Shown here in pieces: positions 1 to 8,207 of a DNA stretch of 64,000 nt. Source of the DNA: Planctomycetota bacterium (GTDB lineage: Bacteria; Planctomycetota; Phycisphaerae; Phycisphaerales; SM1A02); contig JAAERN010000032.1 of assembly GCA_024230295.1 (NCBI GenBank), positions 1-64,000 of the forward strand. Reading direction: 5' to 3'. Position numbers and translations under genes: made by a program. Under the pieces are notes generated by a model. The model had not been told where the DNA came from. It saw only the letters and a list, made by a program, of their open reading frames with translations, and searched no databases. How positions within the stretch are numbered: position 1 is the first letter of the stretch; each line of letters begins with the position of its first letter.

Positions 1-993
1 CCAGAACTCGCCGGCACAATCATCGCGGCCTTCAATGGTGATGATGACGTTGAAGTTGCGGAATGTGTGGGTGAGATCGAGTCGGAGCCCCGGGCGACCG
101 ACACGCACGTCTCGAAGGTTCTCGGCCGAATTAACCCGATGCCGCTGCGAGATCAAGGGTTCAACGTCGTTCTTGACTCAGTCAATGGTGCGGGCGGCCT
201 TGGCGGGCGAGCCCTACTCGAGTACTTGGGCTGCGACGTGACTCATCTCGGCGCAGCACCCGATGGCGATTTTTGGCACACACCGGAACCGACTGCCGCC
301 AATCTCACCGGCTTGTGCGAATCGGTGCGCGATCATGGCGCCGACATCGGCTTCGCGCAGGACCCCGACGCGGATCGCCTTGCCATCGTTGATGAGCGGG
401 GCCGCTACATCGGCGAGGAGTACACATTGGTGCTAGCAGCGTGGCGTATCTTGCTGGACCATCCGGGTGGAGCCCTTGTCGCCAATCTCTCGACGAGTCG
501 GATGATCGATGATCTGGCGGCCAAGTTCGGCGGCCGCGTCTATCGAAGCGCGGTTGGAGAGGCCAATGTCGCGGCGGTCATGCGGGCCGAAGGGGCGGCC
601 ATGGGAGGCGAGGGCAACGGCGGCGTCATCTTGCCTGAGATTACATTTGTGCGAGACAGCCTCTCCGGGATGGTGCTCGTGCTCGATCTGATGCGAAGAG
701 AAGGTAAGCCGCTCTCGGAACTCGTCGATGCGATTCCCCGATACGTCATCGTCAAAGAGAAGTTTGAACTCGCCAATCAGAGCGATCTCGATCCGGCCCT
801 TGCGAAGATGCGAGCAGCATTTGCCGGCGCCAAGATCGACGACTGCGACGGCATCCGAATCGATCTTCCCGAGGGCTGGGCACATGTTCGTCCAAGCAAT
901 ACCGAGCCGATCGCGAGAATCATTGTTGAGGCGGCGACCGAGGAGGCCGCGCGGGAATTGGTCGAACGCGTACGGGCCGCAACCGGGCTGTAG
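1..993 (+). CDS. Alpha-D-phosphohexomutase (GlmM/ManB type), 5' end cut by window
   Basis: The reading frame is already open at base 1, so the N-terminus and the phosphoserine loop lie outside; 330 residues are visible, ending at TAG. The family moves phosphate between C6 and C1 of a hexose phosphate through a phosphoserine. Visible motifs are the Mg-binding loop DPDADR (361-378), the sugar-binding loop GGEGNGG (604-624) and the phosphate-binding loop RPSNTEP (889-909). The sugar loop is unlike the GEQSGH form of E. coli GlmM, so phosphoglucosamine versus phosphomannose specificity is open. A UDP-sugar pyrophosphorylase 2 kb downstream makes an amino-sugar nucleotide role plausible. It converges on the Nudix gene; a 6-bp hairpin (TGTAGC/GCTACA, 989-1003) spans its stop. 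Confidence 0.9.
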   Translation, partial: PELAGTIIAAFNGDDDVEVAECVGEIESEPRATDTHVSKVLGRINPMPLRDQGFNVVLDSVNGAGGLGGRALLEYLGCDVTHLGAAPDGDFWHTPEPTAANLTGLCESVRDHGADIGFAQDPDADRLAIVDERGRYIGEEYTLVLAAWRILLDHPGGALVANLSTSRMIDDLAAKFGGRVYRSAVGEANVAAVMRAEGAAMGGEGNGGVILPEITFVRDSLSGMVLVLDLMRREGKPLSELVDAIPRYVIVKEKFELANQSDLDPALAKMRAAFAGAKIDDCDGIRIDLPEGWAHVRPSNTEPIARIIVEAATEEAARELVERVRAATGL

Positions 994-1009
994 CAGGGCT
1001 ACAAGCAGT

Positions 1010-1549
1010 TCACGCTGATGTTGCAGGGGCTTTCCATGATTCCTGAACGGTCCAGGTCAGGGGTTTGGCCGTGCAGTCGATGTGGCAGGCGAAGAAACCA
1101 CCCACGTGCTCGGTGACCAGCGGCCAGATGATTTCGCGGTCGGTTCTGGGCAGATCGAGGCCATCGATGGTCTCGCGGTCGAGCCACTCGAGTTTGCCTT
1201 CGTCCATCTCGTAGGCGGTGATTTCGTCATGTCTGATCGGCCGGGTGGCCTCGAAGAGGAAGAGCAGCCAATGGCACTCCCCCTCGTAGGCAGTCTCGGA
1301 CACCATGCCCATGAGCCGCATCTCGTGGTATGGCAGAGAGACGCCGGTTTCCTCCCATGTCTCCCGGATGGCGCAGCAGTGCGGGCTCTCGCCGGTAGTC
1401 GGTTCGAGTTTGCCGCCGGGCGGCGAGTACATGCCCTTATTCGGCGGCTTGATTCGATGCAGCATCAGCAGTTTGCCATCGGCGTCTCGTAGATAGCACA
1501 GCACGGCGATGCGATAAGGGAGAGATCCGTCGGTGAGGTCGGTCGTCAT
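1010..1549 (-). CDS. Nudix hydrolase
   Basis: A 179-residue protein of the Nudix family, which cleaves nucleoside diphosphates linked to another moiety, such as oxidised dNTPs or NDP-sugars. The Nudix box is clear: GKLEPTTGE, then seven residues, then RETWEETGV. The first spacer is two residues longer than the GX5E consensus. The reading frame is open further upstream, but the ATG at 1549 overlaps the TGA of pdxJ (1546-1548) as ATGA and gives a normal family N-terminus, so I chose it. Translational coupling to pdxJ is therefore likely. The substrate cannot be read from sequence; it resembles the 8-oxo-dGTP diphosphatase-like group in length. Confidence 0.85.
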   Translation of the reverse strand: MTTDLTDGSLPYRIAVLCYLRDADGKLLMLHRIKPPNKGMYSPPGGKLEPTTGESPHCCAIRETWEETGVSLPYHEMRLMGMVSETAYEGECHWLLFLFEATRPIRHDEITAYEMDEGKLEWLDRETIDGLDLPRTDREIIWPLVTEHVGGFFACHIDCTAKPLTWTVQESWKAPATSA

Positions 1550-2286
1550 GGTGATGCGTTCTCGATGAGGCCGACCATATCGCGGACGGCGGTCTGGATT
1601 CCGGTGAAGATCGCTCGCGAGATGATCGCATGGCCGATATGCAGTTCGCAAAGGTCCGCGAGCATCGCAATAGGCTGGACGTTTTCATAGTTCAGCGCGT
1701 GTCCCGCGTTGAAACGCATGCCTGCCTGGGTGATCTGTCGGCCGGCATCGGCGACGCGGCCAAGTTCAGATTGAGCCTTTTGCGATTCGGCTCCATGCTC
1801 GTAACAGGCGTGCGCCCAAGGGCCTGTATGCACTTCACAGACGGCAAAGCCGCACGAAGCAGCGGCCTCGATCTGCGATATTTCGGCGTCAATGAAGGCA
1901 CTGGTAGGGATCTTTGCCTCGTTGAATCGGGTCACGATGTCGGTGAGGCGATCCCGCTGGGCCGCCACATCCAGGCCGCCCTCGGTCGTGACCTCGTCAC
2001 GGCCTTCGGGGACCAGCATCGCCGAGGCTGGCTTGATCCGCAGGGCGATCTCCACCATTTCGTCGGTGGCGGCCATCTCAAAGTTGAGCGGGAGGCTCAC
2101 AACCTCGGCAAGTCGATCGACATCAGCGTCCTGAATGTGCCGCCGGTCTTCACGGAGATGGCACGTGATACCGAGGGCTCCACCGAGTTCGGCTTCCAAG
2201 GCGGCGACCACCGGGTCCGGCTCGTAGGTTCGCCGCGCTTCACGGACGGTCGCGACGTGATCGATGTTGACACTGAGGATGGCCAT
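1546..2286 (-). CDS. pdxJ: Pyridoxine 5'-phosphate synthase PdxJ
   Basis: PdxJ condenses 1-deoxy-D-xylulose 5-phosphate with 3-amino-2-oxopropyl phosphate to form pyridoxine 5'-phosphate, the last step of the DXP-dependent vitamin B6 route, in the cytoplasm. The 246-residue protein has the family N-terminus LSVNIDHVATVREAR and the active-site segment TCHLREDRRHIQ (about residues 41-52). A longer frame starts at 2322, but the ATG at 2286 starts directly at the conserved N-terminal strand and gives the usual length of about 240. It is the first gene of a two-gene unit with the Nudix hydrolase. PLP serves several enzymes in this window (SufS, an aminotransferase, a dehydratase). Confidence 0.95.
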   Translation of the reverse strand: MAILSVNIDHVATVREARRTYEPDPVVAALEAELGGALGITCHLREDRRHIQDADVDRLAEVVSLPLNFEMAATDEMVEIALRIKPASAMLVPEGRDEVTTEGGLDVAAQRDRLTDIVTRFNEAKIPTSAFIDAEISQIEAAASCGFAVCEVHTGPWAHACYEHGAESQKAQSELGRVADAGRQITQAGMRFNAGHALNYENVQPIAMLADLCELHIGHAIISRAIFTGIQTAVRDMVGLIENASP

Positions 2287-2363
2287 GAAAGTGGGATAGT
2301 ACCCACCGCGCCGCAAACGCACGGATGATGATCGATCTATACTCCGGCCGTCACGGACGCTGC

Positions 2364-3041
2364 ATGGACGACTTTCACAAGAGCCTCGAATCCGTTCTGA
2401 ACGACCTCCTCTCTCAGGGGCGTCGAGTCACGGATATCAGTCTTGCCGCAGTTGAGTCCTATTTCGAGAATAACGCGGGCGTGGCGGCCGGCGTGATCCG
2501 AGAGGATGCGACGATCGACCACGTCGATGTGCAGATTGAGCGATCCTGCATCGCGCTCATGGGTTACAGGCCGAGCGATGAGCACGACCAGCGATCAATT
2601 CTGACGATCGTCAAGATTAACAACGAACTCGAGCGTATCGCTGACTGCGCGGTCAACATCGCGCAGGCCACCGAACAGCGCAAGGACACCGAGGTTGCCG
2701 ACACGCTTCGCGTGATGGCCAATAGCGTCGTTGGCATGGTCCGCGATACGGTTGAAGCACTTCGAAGCCGCGACACCAATCTTGCGCAGCGAGTGCTCTC
2801 GTTCGATGACACGGTTGACGCCTTCAAGGACGAACTCGTAACCCGAGCGCAGAACGCGCTCGCTGGCGGTGTCGTTTCGGTTGGCGCTGCAATGCAGCTT
2901 CTGTCGGTTGTCCGTGCGGTTGAGCGAATGGCCGATCACTGCACGAACATTTGCGAGCAGGTCATCTATCTTGAGACGGGGAAGATTGTGCGGCACCTCC
3001 CCTCCGGGTGGACTGCGCCAACGCTTCCCGAGGACGCCTGA
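2364..3041 (+). CDS. phoU: PhoU-family phosphate regulator
   Basis: A 225-residue all-helical protein of the PhoU family, which links the Pst phosphate transporter to the PhoR/PhoB two-component system. It shows the two-fold repeat of the family: NNELERIADCAVNIA around residues 87-101 and a second copy VRAVERMADHCTNIC near the C-terminus, which carry the E/D-x-x-x-D metal-binding residues. The frame is open from 2325; the start at 2364 gives the usual helical N-terminus MDDFHKSLESVLNDLL. No pst or phoB/phoR genes are visible here, so this copy stands alone. Only 6 bases separate it from the next gene on the same strand. Confidence 0.88.
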   Translation: MDDFHKSLESVLNDLLSQGRRVTDISLAAVESYFENNAGVAAGVIREDATIDHVDVQIERSCIALMGYRPSDEHDQRSILTIVKINNELERIADCAVNIAQATEQRKDTEVADTLRVMANSVVGMVRDTVEALRSRDTNLAQRVLSFDDTVDAFKDELVTRAQNALAGGVVSVGAAMQLLSVVRAVERMADHCTNICEQVIYLETGKIVRHLPSGWTAPTLPEDA

Positions 3042-3047
3042 GAAAGC

Positions 3048-4484
3048 ATGGATCGACTCGCATCGCTGCGAACCCATATGGAATCCCTTCGGCAGGGTCA
3101 TCTGCTCGCGGGCGCCGAGGCGCTTTCGTCACAGGATCGCGACGCGTTGATCGGTCGAATCGAATCAATCGGGTGGGAGGCGATTCCCGAACTCGTCGAG
3201 CACTATGTGAAATGCAGGCCTGCAGCTGCTTCGGGCGAGATCGTTCCAGCCTCCTGCGCGACGGTTGATCCCGAGTGCGTGTGTGATTCGGTGTCGCTTG
3301 TTGATGCGGGCGACCTTCGCGAGAGGGGTGAAGCGATGCTTCTCGCCGGCCGCGTCGCAGCTTTCACTGTCGCCGGTGGGCAGGGCACGCGTCTTGGATG
3401 GCAGGGCCCCAAGGGCACGTTCCCAGCCAGCCCGGTGACGGGCAAGCCGCTCTTCCGTCTCTTCGCCGAGCAGATTCTCGCCGCGCAGAATCGATGGGGT
3501 CACACGATTCGCTGGTACATCATGACCAGCAAAGCCAACGACGCGCAGACACGAAGTTTCTTTCTCGACAACCGCTGCTTCGGTCTCGACCGTAGGCAGA
3601 TCATGATGTTCCCGCAGGGAATGATGCCGGCATTCGATGCGGAGAGCGGCCGCGTGCTGCTCGAAGGACCGGCCGCGCTGGCGATGAGCCCGGACGGGCA
3701 CGGCGGTTCGTACCAGGCGTTGCTGCGAAGCGGCGCACTTGATCAGATGGAAGGCCGCGGCGTCGAGGCGATCAGTTACTTCCAGGTGGACAACCCACTC
3801 GCGCCGGTTCTTGATCCGGTGTTTCTTGGCCTGCATGCCGACTCAGAGCGTTCTTCCGGTGAGTTCACGAGCAAGATGGTTCCAAAGTGCGGGCCGGATG
3901 AGAAGGTCGGTGTCTTTGCGCTTCGCGGCGGTGTACCGGGCGTCGTGGAGTATTCGGATCTCTCCTGCGAACAGGCCGAGGCTATGGATGCGTCGGGCCG
4001 TCTGTGCTTCGCCGCGGGCAATATCGCGATGCATATCATCAGTACGGAGTTTGCCAGGCGTGTTGCGGTTGGCGGCGAGGACGGGCTGCCATGGCACCGG
4101 GCCGATAAGAAAGTCACGTGGTATGACCCGGCGAGCGGCGAAACACACGCCCCGACCCAGCCCAACGCGGTCAAACTTGAGCGATTCGTATTTGACGCGA
4201 TGGGAATCGCGAAGAAGCCCGCGATTCTGGAAGTCTCTCGCGAAGCGGAGTTCGCGCCAATCAAGAACGCCAGCGGCGTCGATTCGGCCGAGTCAAGCAG
4301 CCAGTTACAGAGCGATCTCTATGGCGGTTGGCTCGAACAGGCGGGCGTCACTGTCCCCCGCCGCGCCGACGGGCACGTCGACGCCGCCATCGAGATTTCG
4401 CCGCTGACGGCCATGTCAGCCGAGGAACTCTGCGGCCAGAATCTCCCCGCCGAAATCGCCCCGGGAAGCGATTTCGTCTGCTAA
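3048..4484 (+). CDS. UDP-sugar pyrophosphorylase of the eukaryote-like UAP/UGP family
   Basis: A 478-residue nucleotidyltransferase of the UTP-glucose-1-phosphate/UDP-N-acetylhexosamine pyrophosphorylase family common in eukaryotes. It joins UTP to a sugar 1-phosphate, giving UDP-sugar and pyrophosphate. The nucleotide-binding motif is AGGQGTRLG (residues 109-117) followed by PKGTFP with the conserved lysine (K122); a NP/DN segment QVDNPL lies near residue 247. It is unrelated to bacterial GlmU, which also carries an acetyltransferase domain absent here. With the phosphohexomutase at 1-993 it could complete UDP-GlcNAc synthesis, which is inference. GlcNAc versus glucose specificity cannot be settled by eye. 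It follows phoU by 6 bases. Confidence 0.85.
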   Translation: MDRLASLRTHMESLRQGHLLAGAEALSSQDRDALIGRIESIGWEAIPELVEHYVKCRPAAASGEIVPASCATVDPECVCDSVSLVDAGDLRERGEAMLLAGRVAAFTVAGGQGTRLGWQGPKGTFPASPVTGKPLFRLFAEQILAAQNRWGHTIRWYIMTSKANDAQTRSFFLDNRCFGLDRRQIMMFPQGMMPAFDAESGRVLLEGPAALAMSPDGHGGSYQALLRSGALDQMEGRGVEAISYFQVDNPLAPVLDPVFLGLHADSERSSGEFTSKMVPKCGPDEKVGVFALRGGVPGVVEYSDLSCEQAEAMDASGRLCFAAGNIAMHIISTEFARRVAVGGEDGLPWHRADKKVTWYDPASGETHAPTQPNAVKLERFVFDAMGIAKKPAILEVSREAEFAPIKNASGVDSAESSSQLQSDLYGGWLEQAGVTVPRRADGHVDAAIEISPLTAMSAEELCGQNLPAEIAPGSDFVC

Positions 4485-4498
4485 GAGAACTGCCTTTG

Positions 4499-4639
4499 TA
4501 TTGCAACCTCAACGACGCGCTTCGGGTGCTGAGCATGTGGGGACAGTCGGGCGGCATTGCGGATGTGACCCTTGATGGCATCGTCGGTGTCGATGACATG
4601 CTGGCCCTACCCTCAGGCTGGGGACCGTGCCCGGAGTAG
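4499..4639 (+). pseudogene. Orphan C-terminal dockerin-like fragment
   Basis: Between the pyrophosphorylase stop and the first DedA gene lies a 46-codon open fragment with no start of its own. It reads like the end of a dockerin-type repeat pair: DALRVLSMWG, then DGIVGVDDMLAL, ending WGPCPE and a TAG stop. The second EF-hand has lost acidic positions (VTLDG where DLNGDG is usual) and carries a proline within the helix (LALPSGWG). This is what remains of a secreted protein gene after deletion, or a stray copy of the C-terminal tag. The tail matches those of the intact genes at 19052, 30620 and 11326 in this window. Confidence 0.6.
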
Positions 4640-4678
4640 CCCACCTACTGTGAGTGCTTACTCGGGTAGCCTGCGCGG

Positions 4679-5476
4679 ATGTCTGCCCGTGTGATGTCGA
4701 TCGGCTTTCTCGTGCTGCTGCTGACATCCGTTGTGTTGGCAGGGGACGCGAAGACTCCGGGACCAGATCTTGTCAAGGATTCGAAGACGCTCCACGGTAA
4801 GATCGAATCGAAGGTCGAGGAGATGCTTTCGCATGACGGCCCGTGGCTACTTTTCGGCGTCATCATGCTCGCCGGCGTCGGCATTCCGATTAGCGAAGAG
4901 ATCCTCATCGTGCCCGCGGGGTTCCTTATTGAGCGCGGCGTGCTGCCGTTCTGGTCGACGGTCGCTGCGGCGTGGACCGGCGTTGTGCTCGCCGATCTCA
5001 TTTGGATGCTTCTCGTTCGCCGCTTTGCCCACAAACTTCTTTCAATTCGTTTATTCAGACGCATGTTCCACCCGCGCCGGATTCTTGAGATCAAGTACAT
5101 GCTCGATAAGTGGGGGGCGTGGGTCGTGGTGATGGGCCGCATTCTTCCAGCAGCCCGTACGCCCGTTATCACCGCGGCGGGACTTGCGCACATGCCGATC
5201 GGAAAGTTCATGCTAGGCGAGAGCGTCGGGGCCGCCAAGAGTGTGGCGTGGCAACTTTCTGTTGGTTGGCTCATTGCCAAAGGCCTCGGCGAATCGGTGT
5301 ATGACAAGCATGTTCGAGACGCCGTGCTTATTGGAGTGGGCGTTCTGGCACTCATCGTGGTAGCGTGGTGGTGGAGAAAGCGGCGCCAGTCCCGGCGTCA
5401 TCGACCGAGGGCTCCGATGCGTTGGTTGCGGTCGGCATGCATGCCGCCCGAGGAGCGAAAACGAGCCCACCCATGA
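4679..5476 (+). CDS. DedA family membrane protein (first of two)
   Basis: A 265-residue polytopic inner-membrane protein of the DedA/SNARE-associated family. DedA proteins include UptA-type undecaprenyl-phosphate flippases that recycle the lipid carrier of cell wall synthesis. The protein starts with a signal-like segment (about 1-21) that many DedA proteins lack. The family signatures are visible: GIPISEEILIVPAG near residues 67-80 and the re-entrant loop motif GRILPAARTPVITAAG near 155-170 with both arginines. The C-terminal 35 residues are strongly basic and cytoplasmic. Its TGA overlaps the ATG of the second DedA gene, so both are probably co-translated. Confidence 0.88.
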   Translation: MSARVMSIGFLVLLLTSVVLAGDAKTPGPDLVKDSKTLHGKIESKVEEMLSHDGPWLLFGVIMLAGVGIPISEEILIVPAGFLIERGVLPFWSTVAAAWTGVVLADLIWMLLVRRFAHKLLSIRLFRRMFHPRRILEIKYMLDKWGAWVVVMGRILPAARTPVITAAGLAHMPIGKFMLGESVGAAKSVAWQLSVGWLIAKGLGESVYDKHVRDAVLIGVGVLALIVVAWWWRKRRQSRRHRPRAPMRWLRSACMPPEERKRAHP

Positions 5477-6126
5477 CCGAGTTCATCACCCAAAACGCGG
5501 AGTATCTGCCATGGATCGTGCTGGTGTTGCTGCTCGCGAGTGGGATTGGCATTCCGATCGGCGAGGACATCGTCATTATTCCGGCGGGCGTGATCATCGG
5601 CGAGCAGATGCTCGGCGCGGGCGTCTGGGTGCCGACGCTGATTGCCGCCATTGTCGGCGTCGCAACGGCAGACATGCTCTGGTTCACCTGGTGTAGTAAG
5701 TTTGGAACGAGGCTGTTGCACAGGCGGCTTATCCGGCGCTTTCTGCACCCCAAGCGCCTTCTTCAGGCCAAGCACCAGATTGACAAGCGCGGCGCGTGGT
5801 TTATTGTCGCCGCGAGGTTCATTCCCGGAAGCCGCACGCCCGCGATCACCGTTGCCGGTCTCATGCATCTGCGGTTCTGGCGGTTTGCGCTGGCGACATG
5901 GTCCTGCGTGCTTGTGACCGCTCCGATGCAGTTTGGCGTAGGTGTGCTTGTGGGATACGGCATTGCCTCTCGAAGCACCTTCGGCACAATGCAGTGGATC
6001 ATTGCCGGTGTTGTGCTGGCCGTCGTCATATCCGCCGCCGCCGTAGTGTTTGCGAAGTCACGCGGCCGTAAGACCGAGCCGCCACGGGCAAGGGCGGCGT
6101 GGCTGCGGCACTTTCGGCGGGCGTAG
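5473..6126 (+). CDS. DedA family membrane protein (second of two)
   Basis: A 217-residue DedA family membrane protein, paralogous to its upstream neighbour. It has GIGIPIGEDIVIIPAG near the N-terminus and the re-entrant loop ARFIPGSRTPAITVAG. The open frame begins at 5365, but the ATG at 5473 overlaps the preceding stop as ATGA and gives a conventional DedA N-terminus, so I chose it. Unlike the first copy it has no signal-like leader. The C-terminus is again basic. Two coupled DedA genes may encode a heteromer or two flippases of different lipid specificity; sequence alone does not tell. Confidence 0.88.
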   Translation: MTEFITQNAEYLPWIVLVLLLASGIGIPIGEDIVIIPAGVIIGEQMLGAGVWVPTLIAAIVGVATADMLWFTWCSKFGTRLLHRRLIRRFLHPKRLLQAKHQIDKRGAWFIVAARFIPGSRTPAITVAGLMHLRFWRFALATWSCVLVTAPMQFGVGVLVGYGIASRSTFGTMQWIIAGVVLAVVISAAAVVFAKSRGRKTEPPRARAAWLRHFRRA

Positions 6127-6222
6127 AAACACAATCGTGGACCCCGGGGTGTGCGGCGAGGTTCTGCCCTCATCAAGATTGAGAGTTGGGATTGCCCTTC
6201 GGTGCGTGGTATCCTGCGCGGT

Positions 6223-7353
6223 ATGAGAGCAGTTATCACCGGTCAGATTGGTATTGACAAGAAACCCTATCTGGAGGAGGTCCGCGAGCGTGCCGGAGTG
6301 CAGGGCAAGCGGATCGAACTCTACAACGTAGGAAACATGATGTACCGGGAGGGTCCTGACGTACGGTCGGGTCGCATTCTCGACCTCCCGCTTAGCCGAC
6401 TGGCTTCGCTCCGTCGCGCCGCGTTCAAGGACATCATCGCCGAGTCGACACCAGCAGTCGATTGCCCAGACCTCATGGTCAATACCCACGCCACCTTCAG
6501 GTGGCGGCACGGGCTGTTCAGTGCCTTCGATTTTGATCAGATGGAAAAGTTGCAGCCCAACATGTTCATCTGTCTGCTCGACAACATCGAGATGGTCCAT
6601 CACCGCCTTCATGCAGAGCACGATATTGATGCGACGCTCAAGGACTGCATGGTCTGGCGCGAGGAAGAGATCCTCGCCACGGAGTTGCTCGCCAGCGCAA
6701 TGGGATGCGCCGACCAGTTCTACATTCTCAGCCGCGGCCGCCAGCAGGACACAATCGATACGTGCCTGCGGCTTGTGACGCGACCGGATATAAAGCGGGT
6801 CTATCCGTCCTTCCCGATGAGTCATGTCATGGACATGCCCGACGTTCTTGACGAGATCGGCCGTTTCCGCGATGCGCTTGCCCAGCACTTCATCACCTTC
6901 GATCCAGCGGACGTTGATGAGAAACTACTGCTCGACCGCGCTATCGAGGCTGCCAAGATCGGACAGGACTGGATCGACGTCACGCCGCACGCCTATGGCG
7001 GTCGTGAAGGTGTTGAACTGCGAGTGCGGGTCCGCGAAGTACTCGATATCGCTGGCGATGTCGATGGGCAGATCTATATGCGGGACTTCAAACTGATCGA
7101 TCAGAGCGACATGATCGTGTCGCTGGTTCCAGAACTTCCGGGCGGGATTCCCGGCCTCTCCAGTGGCGTTGAGCGTGAGCTCCAGCACGCGTGGGAGCAC
7201 ACGAAGGAGGTCTATGTGGTGTGGAAGCCGGCCAAGCCGCCGTCACCGTTCATCACCGAGACCGCGACGAAAATCTTCCCGGATGTCGATGCAGCGCTTG
7301 AATTCTTCGAGTCAGAGCGGATGTTCGCACCCGGAAACCTCTTCGGACACTGA
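6223..7353 (+). CDS. P-loop NTPase-like protein with degenerate Walker A, function unknown
   Basis: A 376-residue soluble protein. The N-terminus MRAVITGQIGIDKK resembles a beta strand plus a Walker A loop of kinase-type P-loop proteins, but the loop reads G-x-x-G-x-x-K-K and lacks the usual GK[ST]. The rest looks like a nucleoside- or adenylate-kinase-type alpha/beta fold with many acidic residues; a segment LMVNTHATFRWR could lie near the substrate site. I cannot name a substrate. The frame is open from 6151; 6223 is chosen because it starts right at the strand and loop. It precedes truA by 2 bases. It could be an inactive or divergent kinase, or a nucleotide sensor. Confidence 0.7.
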   Translation: MRAVITGQIGIDKKPYLEEVRERAGVQGKRIELYNVGNMMYREGPDVRSGRILDLPLSRLASLRRAAFKDIIAESTPAVDCPDLMVNTHATFRWRHGLFSAFDFDQMEKLQPNMFICLLDNIEMVHHRLHAEHDIDATLKDCMVWREEEILATELLASAMGCADQFYILSRGRQQDTIDTCLRLVTRPDIKRVYPSFPMSHVMDMPDVLDEIGRFRDALAQHFITFDPADVDEKLLLDRAIEAAKIGQDWIDVTPHAYGGREGVELRVRVREVLDIAGDVDGQIYMRDFKLIDQSDMIVSLVPELPGGIPGLSSGVERELQHAWEHTKEVYVVWKPAKPPSPFITETATKIFPDVDAALEFFESERMFAPGNLFGH

Positions 7354-7355
7354 GC

Positions 7356-8207
7356 GTGCCGACACGCCGAATCAAGTTGACTGTGGCGTACGAGGGTACG
7401 GAGTTTTTTGGTTGGCAGAAGCAACATCCGCCAGACGAATCGCCGCTTCGAACGGCGCAGGGCGTGCTTGAACAAGCGGTGCGGCAGGTCGTCCGTGAAG
7501 AAGTGTCGGTTCACGGCGCATCCCGGACAGATTCAGGTGTTCACGCGCTTGGCCAGGTTGCGGCGTTCGATACGTGCAGCGAAATCGATGTCGATCGGCT
7601 GCCCCCTGCGATCTCGTCAAGACTTCCAGATGACATTCGCGTTGTCGCCGCAGAGGTTGTTCCGAGCGAGTTCAATGTGATCGGCGATGTTGAGAAGAAG
7701 GCGTATCGCTACCGCGCCGCGTTCGGTCGGCGAGAAGCGCATCAGCGGCCGCTGTTTGATCGCCGTACGCTTGCTTGGGTGCCGTGGGATCTTGATCTCG
7801 TCGCAATGAACGAGGCTGCGGAAATGCTCGTGGGCAAGCACGACTTTGCGAGTTTCACCAGACTCAACCATGGACGCGAATCGACGATTCGCCGTGTGCA
7901 CGCCTGTGGAGTCTCACTGGACGGTGATCAGGTTGCGTCGATCGAGGTCGTAGGCGAAGGGTTTCTTTGGAACATGGTGCGGATCATCGCTGGCACGCTC
8001 GTCGAGGTGGGTTCCGGCAGAAGGGACCTGGCATCGGTGGATGCCGCATTGCAAGCGGGCGAGCGGTCTGCGGCCGGTGTGACCATGCCGCCCGAAGGGC
8101 TTTCGCTTGTGTGGATTCAGTACGGTACGCCGGGGTGCGGTCGGCAGCGACAGTTGCAAAGCAAGCGCGAACGCGAGGCAGTCTCCGAACCAAGTGATGC
8201 CAGTTGA
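7356..8207 (+). CDS. truA: tRNA pseudouridine(38-40) synthase TruA
   Basis: TruA converts uridines 38, 39 and 40 in the tRNA anticodon stem to pseudouridine. The 283-residue protein has the family N-terminus KLTVAYEGTEFFGWQ and the catalytic motif GASRTDSGVHALGQV with the nucleophilic aspartate D59. The segment KHDFASFTR and the C-terminal FLWNMVRIIAGTLVEVG are also typical. The start is GTG at 7356, two bases after the previous stop. The last 25 or so residues, rich in Arg, Gln and Lys, extend beyond the usual end of the fold. The next gene overlaps its 3' end. Confidence 0.95.
   Translation: MPTRRIKLTVAYEGTEFFGWQKQHPPDESPLRTAQGVLEQAVRQVVREEVSVHGASRTDSGVHALGQVAAFDTCSEIDVDRLPPAISSRLPDDIRVVAAEVVPSEFNVIGDVEKKAYRYRAAFGRREAHQRPLFDRRTLAWVPWDLDLVAMNEAAEMLVGKHDFASFTRLNHGRESTIRRVHACGVSLDGDQVASIEVVGEGFLWNMVRIIAGTLVEVGSGRRDLASVDAALQAGERSAAGVTMPPEGLSLVWIQYGTPGCGRQRQLQSKREREAVSEPSDAS

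Noticed and set aside
989-1003. Terminator between the phosphohexomutase and Nudix genes
   Set aside because: The hairpin has only 6 bp and no T-tract on either strand, so it is mentioned but not annotated as a terminator.
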